DNA from: Streptomyces sp. SAI-127
GTDB taxonomy: Bacteria; Actinomycetota; Actinomycetes; Streptomycetales; Streptomycetaceae
Assembly: GCF_029894425.1 (NCBI RefSeq)
Contig: NZ_JARXYJ010000002.1
Coordinates: forward strand, 124,001-188,000
Direction: 5' to 3'
Length of the DNA stretch: 64,000 bases
In this document: positions 17,908 to 25,116 of the stretch, piece by piece
Layout: the number at the start of each line of letters is the position of its first letter
Numbering within the stretch: the first letter of the stretch is position 1
Made by a program: the position numbers and the translations under genes
Notes under the pieces: model-generated
What the model was told of the DNA's origin: nothing
Databases searched by the model: none
The model's input: only the letters and a program-made list of their open reading frames with translations

Positions 17908-17958
17908 GCCCTGAACCCTCATGTCCGTTCATCGAACAGCCGCGTGAGGGTTCAGGGC
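17908..17958. terminator. 14-bp hairpin ending the Rieske operon, enclosing operator D
   Basis: GCCCTGAACCCTCA (17908-17921) and TGAGGGTTCAGGGC (17945-17958) are perfectly complementary. The stem lies 50 bp after the stop of the NTF2-like gene at 18008, as expected for a terminator of the minus-strand Rieske operon. The 23-base loop (17922-17944) contains operator copy D. Confidence 0.7.
17922..17938. promoter_or_regulatory. TGTTCG-type operator, copy D
   Basis: On the minus strand reads TGTTCGATGAACGGACA, 90 bp before the aldehyde dehydrogenase start. It matches the other three copies at the invariant TGTTCG and in the right half (GGACA). It is in the loop of a long inverted repeat. Confidence 0.6.
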
Positions 17959-18007
17959 GGTCGGCCTTCCGGGCCTCAGGCTTGTGGTGTCCCGGGCTTC
18001 TCGTGTC

Positions 18008-18424
18008 TCAGGCGGGCGGCATGCGCTTGGCCTGGTGCAGGTGCGCCAGGCGCCAGCCCTCCGCGGTCTCCTCCCACACCCGCGTCACCGCTTCCTGGAC
18101 CGGGAACGGCGGGAGGTTCTCGTCGAAGACGATGTGCATCTCCTGGAGGCAGGTGGTGATCGCGGTGGTGCCGTGCACCGTGATGCTGAGATTCTCGGCC
18201 TTCGCGAAGACATGGCGGCGGCGGGTCCAGGTGAAATGCGCGAAGGTCTTGCCGTCGTCGATCTTCCCGACCGGGCCGTGGACTCCCCGGAAGTCCGCCA
18301 GCAGGAGGGCGGTCATCGCTTCTTCGCCCTTGGTGAGAGCCGCGAGCCAGGCGGCCTCCGCCTGCTCGACCGCCTCGATGATGTCGGTGGGTGCGGTGGA
18401 TGTGGTGGACGTCGTTGTCGTCAT
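18008..18424 (-). CDS. NTF2/SnoaL-like small protein, paralogue of 7348-7764
   Basis: A 138-residue protein with the same fold, length and motifs as the plus-strand gene at 7348: AWLAALTKGEE near the N-terminus, HGPVGKI, TCLQEMHI, LPPFPVQ and EGWRLAHLHQAKR. ATG 18424 overlaps the stop of the reductase gene by four bases (ATGA), so it is the last gene of the Rieske oxygenase operon. The N-terminus is a run of threonines and serines. Possibly an accessory subunit or a small isomerase for the oxygenase product; no function is proved. Confidence 0.8.
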   Translation of the reverse strand: MTTTTSTTSTAPTDIIEAVEQAEAAWLAALTKGEEAMTALLLADFRGVHGPVGKIDDGKTFAHFTWTRRRHVFAKAENLSITVHGTTAITTCLQEMHIVFDENLPPFPVQEAVTRVWEETAEGWRLAHLHQAKRMPPA

Positions 18425-19383
18425 AGGTCCAGCTCCAGAATCGGTGAGAGTGCTCGTGACGAGCACGTGGTGAACATGCCGTCGGCGCGTTCACGGTCGG
18501 TCAGGATGTCGTCGCGGTGGTCGGGCTCGCCGGCGAGTACGCGGACGATGCACTCGCCGCAGATCCCCTGCTGGCAGGAGTAGGGGGCGTCGATGCCGCC
18601 CGCGAGCAGGACGTCGAGGACGCTCTCGCCGTCCTTGACCTCGTACTCGCCGCCGGACTTGGCCAGCCGTACCCTGAAAGACGCTCCGGCCGTGTGGGCG
18701 GCGGTGTCCTCCACGGGTGCGAAGCGCTCCTTGTGGATCGCTTCGGCAGGCCATCCCGCTCCGAGTGCCATGGAGATCACGAAGTCCATGAAGCCCCCGG
18801 GGCCACAGACGTAGATCGCCGTGTCGGGGTCGGGTGGACCGAGGTCGGCGGCGGAGATGAAGCGCTGGTCGTCCGGGCCGTCGTCGAAGTGGAGCCGAAC
18901 GTGGGGGTTCTGCTCCAACTCGTCGAGGAACGCCGAATCCGGCCGGCTTCGAGCGAAGTGGTGCAACGTGTACTCCGCGCCCCTGGCTTCGAGCTCGTGT
19001 GCCATGGCCAACAGGGGAGTCACGCCGATACCGCCGGCCATCAGCAGATGGCGACGCGCCCGGTCCGAGACGCCGAACCTGTTCCGCGGACGGGAGATCC
19101 GCAGCCTGTCGCCCTCGCGGAGCCGGTGCATCCCCAGCGAGCCGCCGCGCGACGCCGCCTCGGCGAGCACCGCCAGCCGGTAGCGGGCGCGGTCGTGGGG
19201 CGGCCCGCACAGGGAGTACTGGCGGACCAGCCCGGCGGCACCGTCCACCAGTACGTCGACATGGGCGCCGGCGGCGAACTCCGGGAGCTCGATGCCGCCG
19301 GGACTGACCAGATCGAGCACCACGATCCGGGAGGTCGCGTCGTGCCGGGCGACCACGATGGTGTCGAGCCACTCGTTGTTCAT
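18421..19383 (-). CDS. PDR/VanB-type oxygenase reductase (FMN, NADH, 2Fe-2S)
   Basis: A 320-residue electron-transfer reductase with the phthalate dioxygenase reductase/VanB domain order. An FMN-binding domain carries RQYSLCG (54-60), an NAD domain carries GGIGVTPLLAM (117-127) and YVCGPGGFMD (191-200), and a C-terminal plant-type ferredoxin domain has Cys270, Cys275, Cys278 and Cys307. It passes electrons from NADH to the Rieske oxygenase encoded just upstream (9-bp gap). Such two-component systems O-demethylate aromatic ethers (vanillate) or dihydroxylate rings (phthalate). Confidence 0.92.
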   Translation of the reverse strand: MNNEWLDTIVVARHDATSRIVVLDLVSPGGIELPEFAAGAHVDVLVDGAAGLVRQYSLCGPPHDRARYRLAVLAEAASRGGSLGMHRLREGDRLRISRPRNRFGVSDRARRHLLMAGGIGVTPLLAMAHELEARGAEYTLHHFARSRPDSAFLDELEQNPHVRLHFDDGPDDQRFISAADLGPPDPDTAIYVCGPGGFMDFVISMALGAGWPAEAIHKERFAPVEDTAAHTAGASFRVRLAKSGGEYEVKDGESVLDVLLAGGIDAPYSCQQGICGECIVRVLAGEPDHRDDILTDRERADGMFTTCSSRALSPILELDL

Positions 19384-19392
19384 GGTTCGCGC

Positions 19393-20691
19393 TCAGATGC
19401 CGGCGGCGGCCGGGGCGTCGGCGTCGTCGCCCGCCTTGCGCTTGCCGAGGGTGAACAGGCCGGACTCGGTGCGGTGGACCACCGACGGGTCGCGGACGAT
19501 GTTGATCGGGTCGCGCCCGGCCTCGACGTCGTCGGCCATGGCGAGAAGCATGCGGCGCAGCATGACGACGCCGCGGTCCGAGGTGGCCAGGGTCTCCTCG
19601 GAGTCCAGGGTGATCGCTCCCTGCGAGCCCTGGGCCTCCGCGTCACCGGGGAACTTCTGGCGTTCCTCGTCGGTCAGCTCGTGGTTCTGCTTGCCGTTCT
19701 GCGTGATGCCAATCACGAAGCCGACCATGCGCTCGGGATCGTTCGTGCGGATCGAGAAGAAGAGCCGGTGGCTGGTGTCGTCGGAGGGCACGACCCACAA
19801 CAACTGGTCGGGTCGCTTGTCGGGGGTGGCCTTCACGAAGTCGGGCAGCCCGAACACGTTGGGAAGGTGCTGCTCGACCGCGAAGGCGCATTCGGTGACC
19901 TCGCCGTCCTCGCCCTCGACCTCGAATCGCTGGGTGTACTTCAGCCCGTGGTCGGTGCGTTCGTACGTCACACGGTCGGCGATGAGGGACGGGTCGAAGA
20001 AGTTCTCGGGATAGCCGCCGGCCTTGCCGGTGCCCAGCATCTGGTACCCGCTGTGCGTGGAGTGCAGCCAGGTGACGTGCGTCGGGTCGGCGGAGTTCTC
20101 GTAGATGTTGAGCCAGCTGAAGTCCGTCGGCATGCCGGTGATCGCGGCGTGGGGGACGGGCCAGCTGGCGAAGTACTTCTCGTCCTCCGCGGGGTTCTCC
20201 AGCACGTCGTAGCGGGGGAGTTCGGGCTTGAGCTCGGGCGGGCCCATGTAGACGAAGACCAGGCCGTAGCGCTCCTCGACGGGGTACCACGGCTGCCGGG
20301 CGGCGTCGCGCCTGCGCCCCAGGGCCGGCTCGCAGGCCTGCTCGATGCAGCGGCCCTGCACGTCGAACTTCCAGCCGTGGTAGCAGCAGCGGATGCCGTC
20401 GTCCTCGACACGGCCGTAGAAGAGGCTGGCGCCGCGGTGGGTGCAGCGCTCGATCACCACACCGGGGTTGCCCTGCCCGTCCCGGAAGACGACCAGGTCC
20501 TCACCGAGTACGCGCGTCTTCTGCGGCAGCGCACCGGCGATGAGCGTCTCGGAGCTGGCGACCGGGTGCCAGTAGCGGCGCAGGGCCTCGCCCATGGGGG
20601 TACCGGGCCCCACCTCGCGGAGGCGGGCGTTGTACGAGGGCTTCGGGCGGCCGTAGGCCGTGCCGGTGTCGACCTCTGAAGTGGTGGTCAT
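19393..20691 (-). CDS. Rieske non-haem iron oxygenase, oxygenase component
   Basis: A 432-residue aromatic oxygenase subunit. The Rieske centre ligands are Cys83-His85 (CTHRGA) and Cys102-His105 (CCYHGW). The mononuclear iron site has Asn195 and the HVTWLH block with His205 and His210. Length and the single-subunit organisation with a VanB-type reductase match the phthalate/vanillate oxygenase group, not the alpha-beta dioxygenases. ATG 20691 is the operon start; inverted repeat O1 lies 92 bp upstream. An O-dealkylating or ring-hydroxylating role on the aromatic acid branch is likely. The substrate cannot be read from sequence. Confidence 0.92.
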   Translation of the reverse strand: MTTTSEVDTGTAYGRPKPSYNARLREVGPGTPMGEALRRYWHPVASSETLIAGALPQKTRVLGEDLVVFRDGQGNPGVVIERCTHRGASLFYGRVEDDGIRCCYHGWKFDVQGRCIEQACEPALGRRRDAARQPWYPVEERYGLVFVYMGPPELKPELPRYDVLENPAEDEKYFASWPVPHAAITGMPTDFSWLNIYENSADPTHVTWLHSTHSGYQMLGTGKAGGYPENFFDPSLIADRVTYERTDHGLKYTQRFEVEGEDGEVTECAFAVEQHLPNVFGLPDFVKATPDKRPDQLLWVVPSDDTSHRLFFSIRTNDPERMVGFVIGITQNGKQNHELTDEERQKFPGDAEAQGSQGAITLDSEETLATSDRGVVMLRRMLLAMADDVEAGRDPINIVRDPSVVHRTESGLFTLGKRKAGDDADAPAAAGI

Positions 20692-20782
20692 CGTTGTGTC
20701 TCCCGTGCGGCTCGGGTGCACAGCAGATGGAGCATGCAGGGCTGTGGGGGAACACCTGCGAGGGCACCGTCGTGTGCGACCT

Positions 20783-20808
20783 CGAATAGGATTGTTGATT
20801 CACATTCG
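20783..20808. promoter_or_regulatory. TetR-type operator O1 (divergent Rieske/tetR region)
   Basis: CGAATAGGA (20783-20791) and TCACATTCG (20800-20808) form an inverted repeat with 7 of 9 pairs and an 8-base spacer. O2 at 21645-21672 has the same right-hand core TCACATTC and the same 8-base spacer. It lies 92 bp before the Rieske gene start. Confidence 0.6.
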
Positions 20809-20968
20809 CATTTCACCTGGGAGTGCGTCAAGGGTCATGTTCAGGTGCTCGTCGGTCGGGAAGCGGTCGGTCGACAGAGGGCCTGGCGGGGTGGAACGGC
20901 GACCAGGCGCACCGCTGATCGCGGTCCGGCGGCGCTGCGTACAGCGGCTGCCGGAGGGGGTATTGACG

Positions 20969-20978
20969 GCGTATACGC
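20969..20978. promoter_or_regulatory. palindrome next to the tetR start
   Basis: GCGTATACGC is a perfect 10-bp palindrome ending 7 bp before the GTG start of the TetR gene. No ribosome-binding site is apparent there, so the mRNA may start at or very near the GTG, and the palindrome would overlap its promoter. Confidence 0.35.
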
Positions 20979-20985
20979 TGGTGCG

Positions 20986-21627
20986 GTGAGTACCGAACCG
21001 TCCCTCGATCTGCCGCCGGCGCAGCAGGCGCGCAGCCGGCTGACCCAGCAGCGCATCATGGAAGCTGGCACGGCCCTGCTCGAAGAGGGCGGCACCGAGG
21101 CGCTCACCGTCGCGGCCGTCGCCGCCCGGGCGGGTGTCTCCGTGGGCAGCGTCTATCGGCGGTTCGGCGACAAGGACCGCCTGATCGCGGCCTTGCAGCA
21201 TGACATGATCGACCAGTTCCGCGCCGACATCGTCCGCCGCTTCACTCCGCTGCGTACGGATCCGACCGCGCTGGTCGCCTCGGCGGTCACCGGACTCACC
21301 GAGACGTATCAGGCGCACGAGCGCCTGATGCGCGTCTTCCTGGCCGCGGGCGCCACCGATCCCGCGGTGGCCCGGGTCGGCTCCGAGGCCGCCATCGACG
21401 CCGTTCGTGTCTTCCGGCAGTTCCTGGAGCCGATCATGTCGATGATCGACGCGCCGGAGCCGGAGGCGCGTGTGGATGTCGTCTATCGCCTGATCTACGG
21501 GACCTGTCAGAACCGCGTGCTGTACGGCGAGCTGTTCGAGTCCGACCGTCCGCTGACGTGGCGTCAGCTCACTGATGAGCTGGTGGACGTCGCCTGCCTG
21601 TACCTGCTCGGGGCGTCGGTGCGGTGA
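20986..21627 (+). CDS. TetR family transcriptional regulator
   Basis: A 213-residue TetR repressor. The helix-turn-helix is at about residues 37-58 (VAAVAARAGVSVGSVYRRFG), followed by an all-helical ligand-binding domain. I start at GTG 20986 because the first residues then fit the family; longer frames run through O1 and the promoter. It is divergent from the Rieske operon and followed by a GlcG-like gene. Two inverted repeats with a shared core flank it (O1, O2), so it probably represses the Rieske operon, itself and the downstream gene, responding to the oxygenase substrate. Confidence 0.87.
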   Translation: MSTEPSLDLPPAQQARSRLTQQRIMEAGTALLEEGGTEALTVAAVAARAGVSVGSVYRRFGDKDRLIAALQHDMIDQFRADIVRRFTPLRTDPTALVASAVTGLTETYQAHERLMRVFLAAGATDPAVARVGSEAAIDAVRVFRQFLEPIMSMIDAPEPEARVDVVYRLIYGTCQNRVLYGELFESDRPLTWRQLTDELVDVACLYLLGASVR

Positions 21628-21644
21628 GCTCTGCCGTGCCGGAT

Positions 21645-21672
21645 GTGAATGTGATCCCCACTTCACATTCAC
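21645..21672. promoter_or_regulatory. TetR-type operator O2 (before the GlcG-like gene)
   Basis: GTGAATGTGA (21645-21654) and TCACATTCAC (21663-21672) are perfect 10-bp arms with an 8-base spacer. Same architecture and core as O1. It could also fold as a hairpin after the tetR stop. Confidence 0.65.
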
Positions 21673-21762
21673 GCCCGACGGCTACATACTGAGCGGACTC
21701 CACGGAAGACGGCCGGTTGACCCTCCGGTCGACGAGAGGCCGGCAAGGGAAGGAACCGCTCC

Positions 21763-22185
21763 ATGCGAGAGCCGCTCAGCTACGAGATCGCGCACGGCGC
21801 CGCACTCGCCGCCCTGGAAGCAGGACGGGCCGAGGGCCACAAGGTGTGCGCCGTCGTGGTCAACCGAAGTGGTGTCACGAAGGTTCTCCTCAGTGACGAC
21901 GGCGTGGGACTCCTCGGCGTGGAGACCGCGCGACGCAAGGCCTACACCTCGGCCGTGAGCGGTGTCACGACAGCGAGGTTCGCGGCCTTCGCGGCATCCC
22001 CCCAGATGCAGGTGGCACCTCCCCACCTGGTCGATTCCAACCTCCTGCCGGTGGCCGGCGGCGTGCCGATCGTGACGGCCGACGGGGAGGTCATCGGCGC
22101 CATCGGGGTGGGCGGGGCGGACGACTCCACGGATGACCGCATCGCACAGCGGGCTCGTGAGTCGGTCGCAAAGGTCGTTGCCTAG
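21763..22185 (+). CDS. GlcG/HbpS family protein
   Basis: A 140-residue member of the GlcG/HbpS family: a five-stranded sheet with helices, motif LPVAGGVPIV (near residue 93) and GAIGVGGA (near 119). HbpS of Streptomyces binds haem; other relatives are linked to glycolate or aromatic operons with unknown role. There is no signal peptide, so this one is cytoplasmic. A GGAAGG site precedes ATG 21763. It follows the tetR gene, and O2 lies in its upstream region. Confidence 0.8.
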   Translation: MREPLSYEIAHGAALAALEAGRAEGHKVCAVVVNRSGVTKVLLSDDGVGLLGVETARRKAYTSAVSGVTTARFAAFAASPQMQVAPPHLVDSNLLPVAGGVPIVTADGEVIGAIGVGGADDSTDDRIAQRARESVAKVVA

Positions 22186-22386
22186 GTCGTTGCCCAGGTC
22201 GTCGTGGCGCGGGGCTGCCCGATGGTCGCTACAGCGGTTGCGTCGAGGGCCAACCCCGCCGTTGTACCCCCCGGCGTGACTGCGACACCGTTGGCGAACC
22301 CGTACAGGCCGGGCTCGCCCTGAGGGTCGTCCCGCGATGATCTGTGAGTCGCTGGGCACGGCAGCACTGCGCTGCGGCTTGCTCGC

Positions 22387-23055
22387 TCACCCGGTGAGGC
22401 AGAGGTTGTGCAGGCGGGCGATGCCGTGCATGGCGTCGTGGACGCCGTCGCCCTTGAGCCGACAGTCGCGCAGGATCTTCCAGCCCTTCATGGGTGTGCA
22501 GGTGTGCTCGCCACGGGCTCGGCCCTGCTTGTGTGAGCGGTTGTGTTCTTCCTTCCACCTCGGGAGTTCCGTTCGGCCTGGCTTACGGCGGTGCGGGATG
22601 ACCAGGCTTGCGCCGGGACAGCCGCCGTCTGCGATGGCGACAGTGTTGCCGACGGCGGCCTTGGCTCCGGATTCCTCCCACGCCTTGCAGTCGTTGCGGT
22701 TACCGGGAAGAGGCGGGCCAACCACCACGACCAAGGGTGCCGTCCACGATGAGCACCGTGTCCTTGCGGAACCGTTTGCGGAGTCGAGCGCGAGCCATGG
22801 CCCAAGATGATCGATGATGTGGGCAGCCGCGGACTTCGAGATGCCGAATAACGGAGCCGGCTGTCGCAGCGTCAAGTTCGTGCGCCAGTACATGGTGACC
22901 AAGAGCACGCGGTTCTCCAAGTGCAGGCTCCAGGGACGACCTTGGCTTTGTGAGTCCGCGCCCTCGCGGCGTAACGCGGTGATCAGCTTGCGGGAGCAGC
23001 GTGGGCTCATCCCGGTGAACGGGGCTGTCCAGGACGGCTCCGACGCCGTGATCAC
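22387..23055 (-). pseudogene. degenerate IS5-like transposase
   Basis: Remnant of a DDE transposase. N-terminal DNA-binding blocks are readable (VTMYWRTNLTLRQPAPLFGI), and the C-terminal part carries GPPLPGNRNDCKAWEESGAK and WKILRDCRLKGDGV. In between, a frameshift is seen near 22790: the expected KRFRKDTVLIVDGTL is in another frame. The DNA then jumps directly from the DGTL codons to the VVVVGPPLPGN codons at about 22738. The roughly 30 residues normally found there are missing. It is therefore inactive. I did not find convincing terminal inverted repeats. Confidence 0.8.
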
Positions 23056-23190
23056 TCCGTCAATGAACAGTTCGTTTCACGCGCCGTCACGTCACAGAGG
23101 TGGGAGGCAAGCCCTGGCCGTCCGTCGCTCACCGAGCCACGTTAGGGCTGGGGCCAGTCGAGGTGCCGCGCCTTCAGGCGACTGGGTAAC

Positions 23191-23970
23191 GTGAACTGCG
23201 TGTCGAGTGAGGAAGTGATGCAGGACGGTGCCCATCGGCGGGTGGTGCGGATTGGTGACACTGTCCGCAGGCCCGTCCAGCCGTGGACGCCCACCGTCCA
23301 TGCGTTGTTGCGGCACCTGGCGGAGGTTGGCTTTGCCTATGCGCCGCAGCCGCTGGGAATCGACGACGAGGGGCGTGAGGTCCTTACCTACATTGAGGGT
23401 GACTCCGGTCAGTTGGGCTGGGCCAAGGTCGTGGACGACCATGGTCTGAGGAACTTCGCCCGGCTGTTGCGCGACTACCATGATGCCTGCAGGAGCTTTT
23501 CACCTCCGCCGAGCGCGAACTGGTCCACGGACTCAGGCAGCCCAGGCGCTGACGAGGTCATCTGCCATGGGGACTTCGGTCCCTGGAACGTCGTCTGGCA
23601 GGAAGACCAGCCGGTGGGAATCATCGACTGGGACTTCGCCCGCCCGGCACCACGCATGCACGACGTGGCCTACGCCCTGGAGTACGTTGCCCCGTTCCGC
23701 GACGATGCCGAATGCCTGCGCTGGCTGCACTGCCCGGCGCCGCCCGACCGCCGATCGCGACTGGAGGACTTCTGCAGCGCGTACGGCCTCGACTCGCCCG
23801 CGGGGATCGTCGACGCCGTCATCGCCGGGCAGCAAGACAATGCCGACCTAGTCCGCCGGCTGGCCGAGCAGGGGCACGAGCCCCAGGCCACCTGGGCTGC
23901 CGATGGGTTCCTGACCGAACTCGACGACAGAATCGACTGGAGCAAGGCGCACCGGCATCTGGTCGAGTAG
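23191..23970 (+). CDS. aminoglycoside phosphotransferase (APH) family kinase
   Basis: A 259-residue small-molecule kinase of the APH/choline kinase fold. The catalytic loop HGDFGPWN (His126 to Asn133) and the metal-binding IDWDFARPAPRMHD are intact. The N-terminal lobe is short, as in many Streptomyces members that are not proven resistance enzymes. The start is uncertain: GTG 23191 is the longest, but ATG 23218 follows closely with a GAGGAAG tract. It lies between two transposase remnants, so it may have been acquired with them. The substrate cannot be inferred. Confidence 0.8.
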   Translation: MNCVSSEEVMQDGAHRRVVRIGDTVRRPVQPWTPTVHALLRHLAEVGFAYAPQPLGIDDEGREVLTYIEGDSGQLGWAKVVDDHGLRNFARLLRDYHDACRSFSPPPSANWSTDSGSPGADEVICHGDFGPWNVVWQEDQPVGIIDWDFARPAPRMHDVAYALEYVAPFRDDAECLRWLHCPAPPDRRSRLEDFCSAYGLDSPAGIVDAVIAGQQDNADLVRRLAEQGHEPQATWAADGFLTELDDRIDWSKAHRHLVE

Positions 23971-24084
23971 CCAAAGGGCCGGCAGAAGGCATGCCGGGAT
24001 GCGCTCACGGATGGGTTGCTGGAGGGGAAGTGGGTGACCGGGCCGGAGCCAGGCGGCCCGGCCCCACAGGGCGGTGCCCGGTCG

Positions 24085-24430
24085 GCCGAGTCGGCGGCCG
24101 TTGACGGACGGCATGGTGGCGTGCTGGGAGCCCGCGAGGACGGCTTGGCCGGAGTGCTTGCCGTCGCAGAGGGCGGTATCGGCGGCACGCTGCAGCAGGG
24201 ACAGCTGGTAGATGCCGAGGATGCGGGGATGGGCGGGCCCGACCGAGGCGGTCACCGCGACGGCCTGGCCGTCGTCGAGGGCGACGGGCGTGTGCAGCAT
24301 CCGCTGGGCGGGGTCCAGCGCTGCCGTCGGCCGTCTCGGGGCCGGCCAGATGAAGATCCGTATCTTTCCCCGTACAGGCCACGCCTCCCGCCTGCGACAG
24401 TGCAGCCGCGTGGTGTCCATCTCGCTGCGT
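24085..24430 (-). pseudogene. GGDEF-domain protein remnant
   Basis: On the minus strand, the frame encoding MLHTPVALDDGQAVAVTASV (24241-24300) continues as LLQRAADTALCDGKHSGQAVLAG. This matches the end of GGDEF (diguanylate cyclase) domains, where TASVG and ADxALYxAKxxGR are conserved, with Cys in place of Tyr. The GG(D/E)EF motif itself and a start are absent. I read it as the 3' end of a decayed gene, of a type often carried on actinobacterial integrative elements. Confidence 0.45.
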
Positions 24431-24507
24431 AAACTGTTGCCTCGTGTGCCTGTCTGTGATGTCAACGTGCACACTGACGGTTTCCCGTTCAACCGAAGGA
24501 CTGAGCC

Positions 24508-24807
24508 GTGCCCGACCGACCCGAGATTGTCTGCATCTGCGGCTCTACCCGGTTCGTGGACGAGATGCGTGCGGCGAACCGTGATCTGACCTTCGCAGGT
24601 GTCATCGTCGTCGCGCCAGGCGAAGCAGACGAATTGATCACCAACCAGCAGAAGACCGCGCTGGACGCCCTCCACCTGCGCAAGATCGACCTGGCTGACC
24701 GGGTTCTGGTCGTCAACCCCGGCGGGTATATCGGCGAGTCCACGAGCAGGGAGATCGCCTATGCCCACGCCACCGGCAAGCCGATCTCGTTCACCGATCC
24801 CGTCTGA
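24508..24807 (+). CDS. nucleoside 2-deoxyribosyltransferase-like small protein
   Basis: A 99-residue protein that looks like a single Rossmann-like unit. It starts CICGSTRFVDEMRAANRDLT, then LHLRKIDLADRVLVVNPGGYIGESTSREIAYA. The D-x-x-V-V-N-P-x-G-Y-x-G-E-S-T-x-x-E-I pattern is typical of DUF4406/nucleoside deoxyribosyltransferase-like proteins, where the glutamate is catalytic. Start at GTG 24508. It is complete in length for the family. It stands between the GGDEF and transposase remnants, so its mobility history is unclear. Confidence 0.7.
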   Translation: MPDRPEIVCICGSTRFVDEMRAANRDLTFAGVIVVAPGEADELITNQQKTALDALHLRKIDLADRVLVVNPGGYIGESTSREIAYAHATGKPISFTDPV

Positions 24808-24901
24808 CCAGTAGACGCTTCGTGGTGCGCGCGGACAACAAGTCTCGGTCAGCCTCGGAGCGTGCTTCCAGAGGGTCTTCGAAATCGTCGGGCGCAGCCT
24901 T

Positions 24902-25045
24902 GTGCTTGTGTCGCGTGACGTGATCTCTGATGAGGCGTGGGCCGTGCTCGGGCTTCTGTTCCTCGCTGTGAAGGCTAGGGGCTGTCCGCCGGTAGACCGA
25001 CGCACGGTGGTCGAGGCGACGGCGTGGCGGTTTCGCCCCGCGCCC
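24902..25045 (+). pseudogene. N-terminal fragment of an IS5-family transposase
   Basis: The frame from 24902 reads DVISDEAWAVLGLLFLAVKA, then CPPVDRRTVVEATAWRFR. This matches the conserved start of IS112/IS1647-like transposases (LTDEAW..., RGRP..DRR.VVEGI.WR.R). After about 25040 the similarity ends. The remaining 70 bp before the marR stop hold no recognisable gene. It is a short scar of an insertion sequence. Confidence 0.6.
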
Positions 25046-25116
25046 TCACTGCTCGGCGGGGTGGTCGACGATCTCGGCCGGCACGTCGGTCGGATCGTGG
25101 GGAACCCCGAACGCTC

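Noticed and set aside
18421..20691. An alpha-beta type ring dioxygenase with the NTF2-like gene as its beta subunit
   Set aside because: The oxygenase has the length and motifs of single-subunit vanillate/phthalate-type enzymes, and the NTF2-like protein is shorter than known beta subunits; kept only as a remote possibility.
20716..20985. Longer N-terminus for the TetR protein from the start at 20716
   Set aside because: The extra 90 residues have no family match and would run through operator O1 and the promoter region.
24085..24430. A functional diguanylate cyclase
   Set aside because: Only the end of the domain is present, the GG(D/E)EF motif is missing and there is no start.
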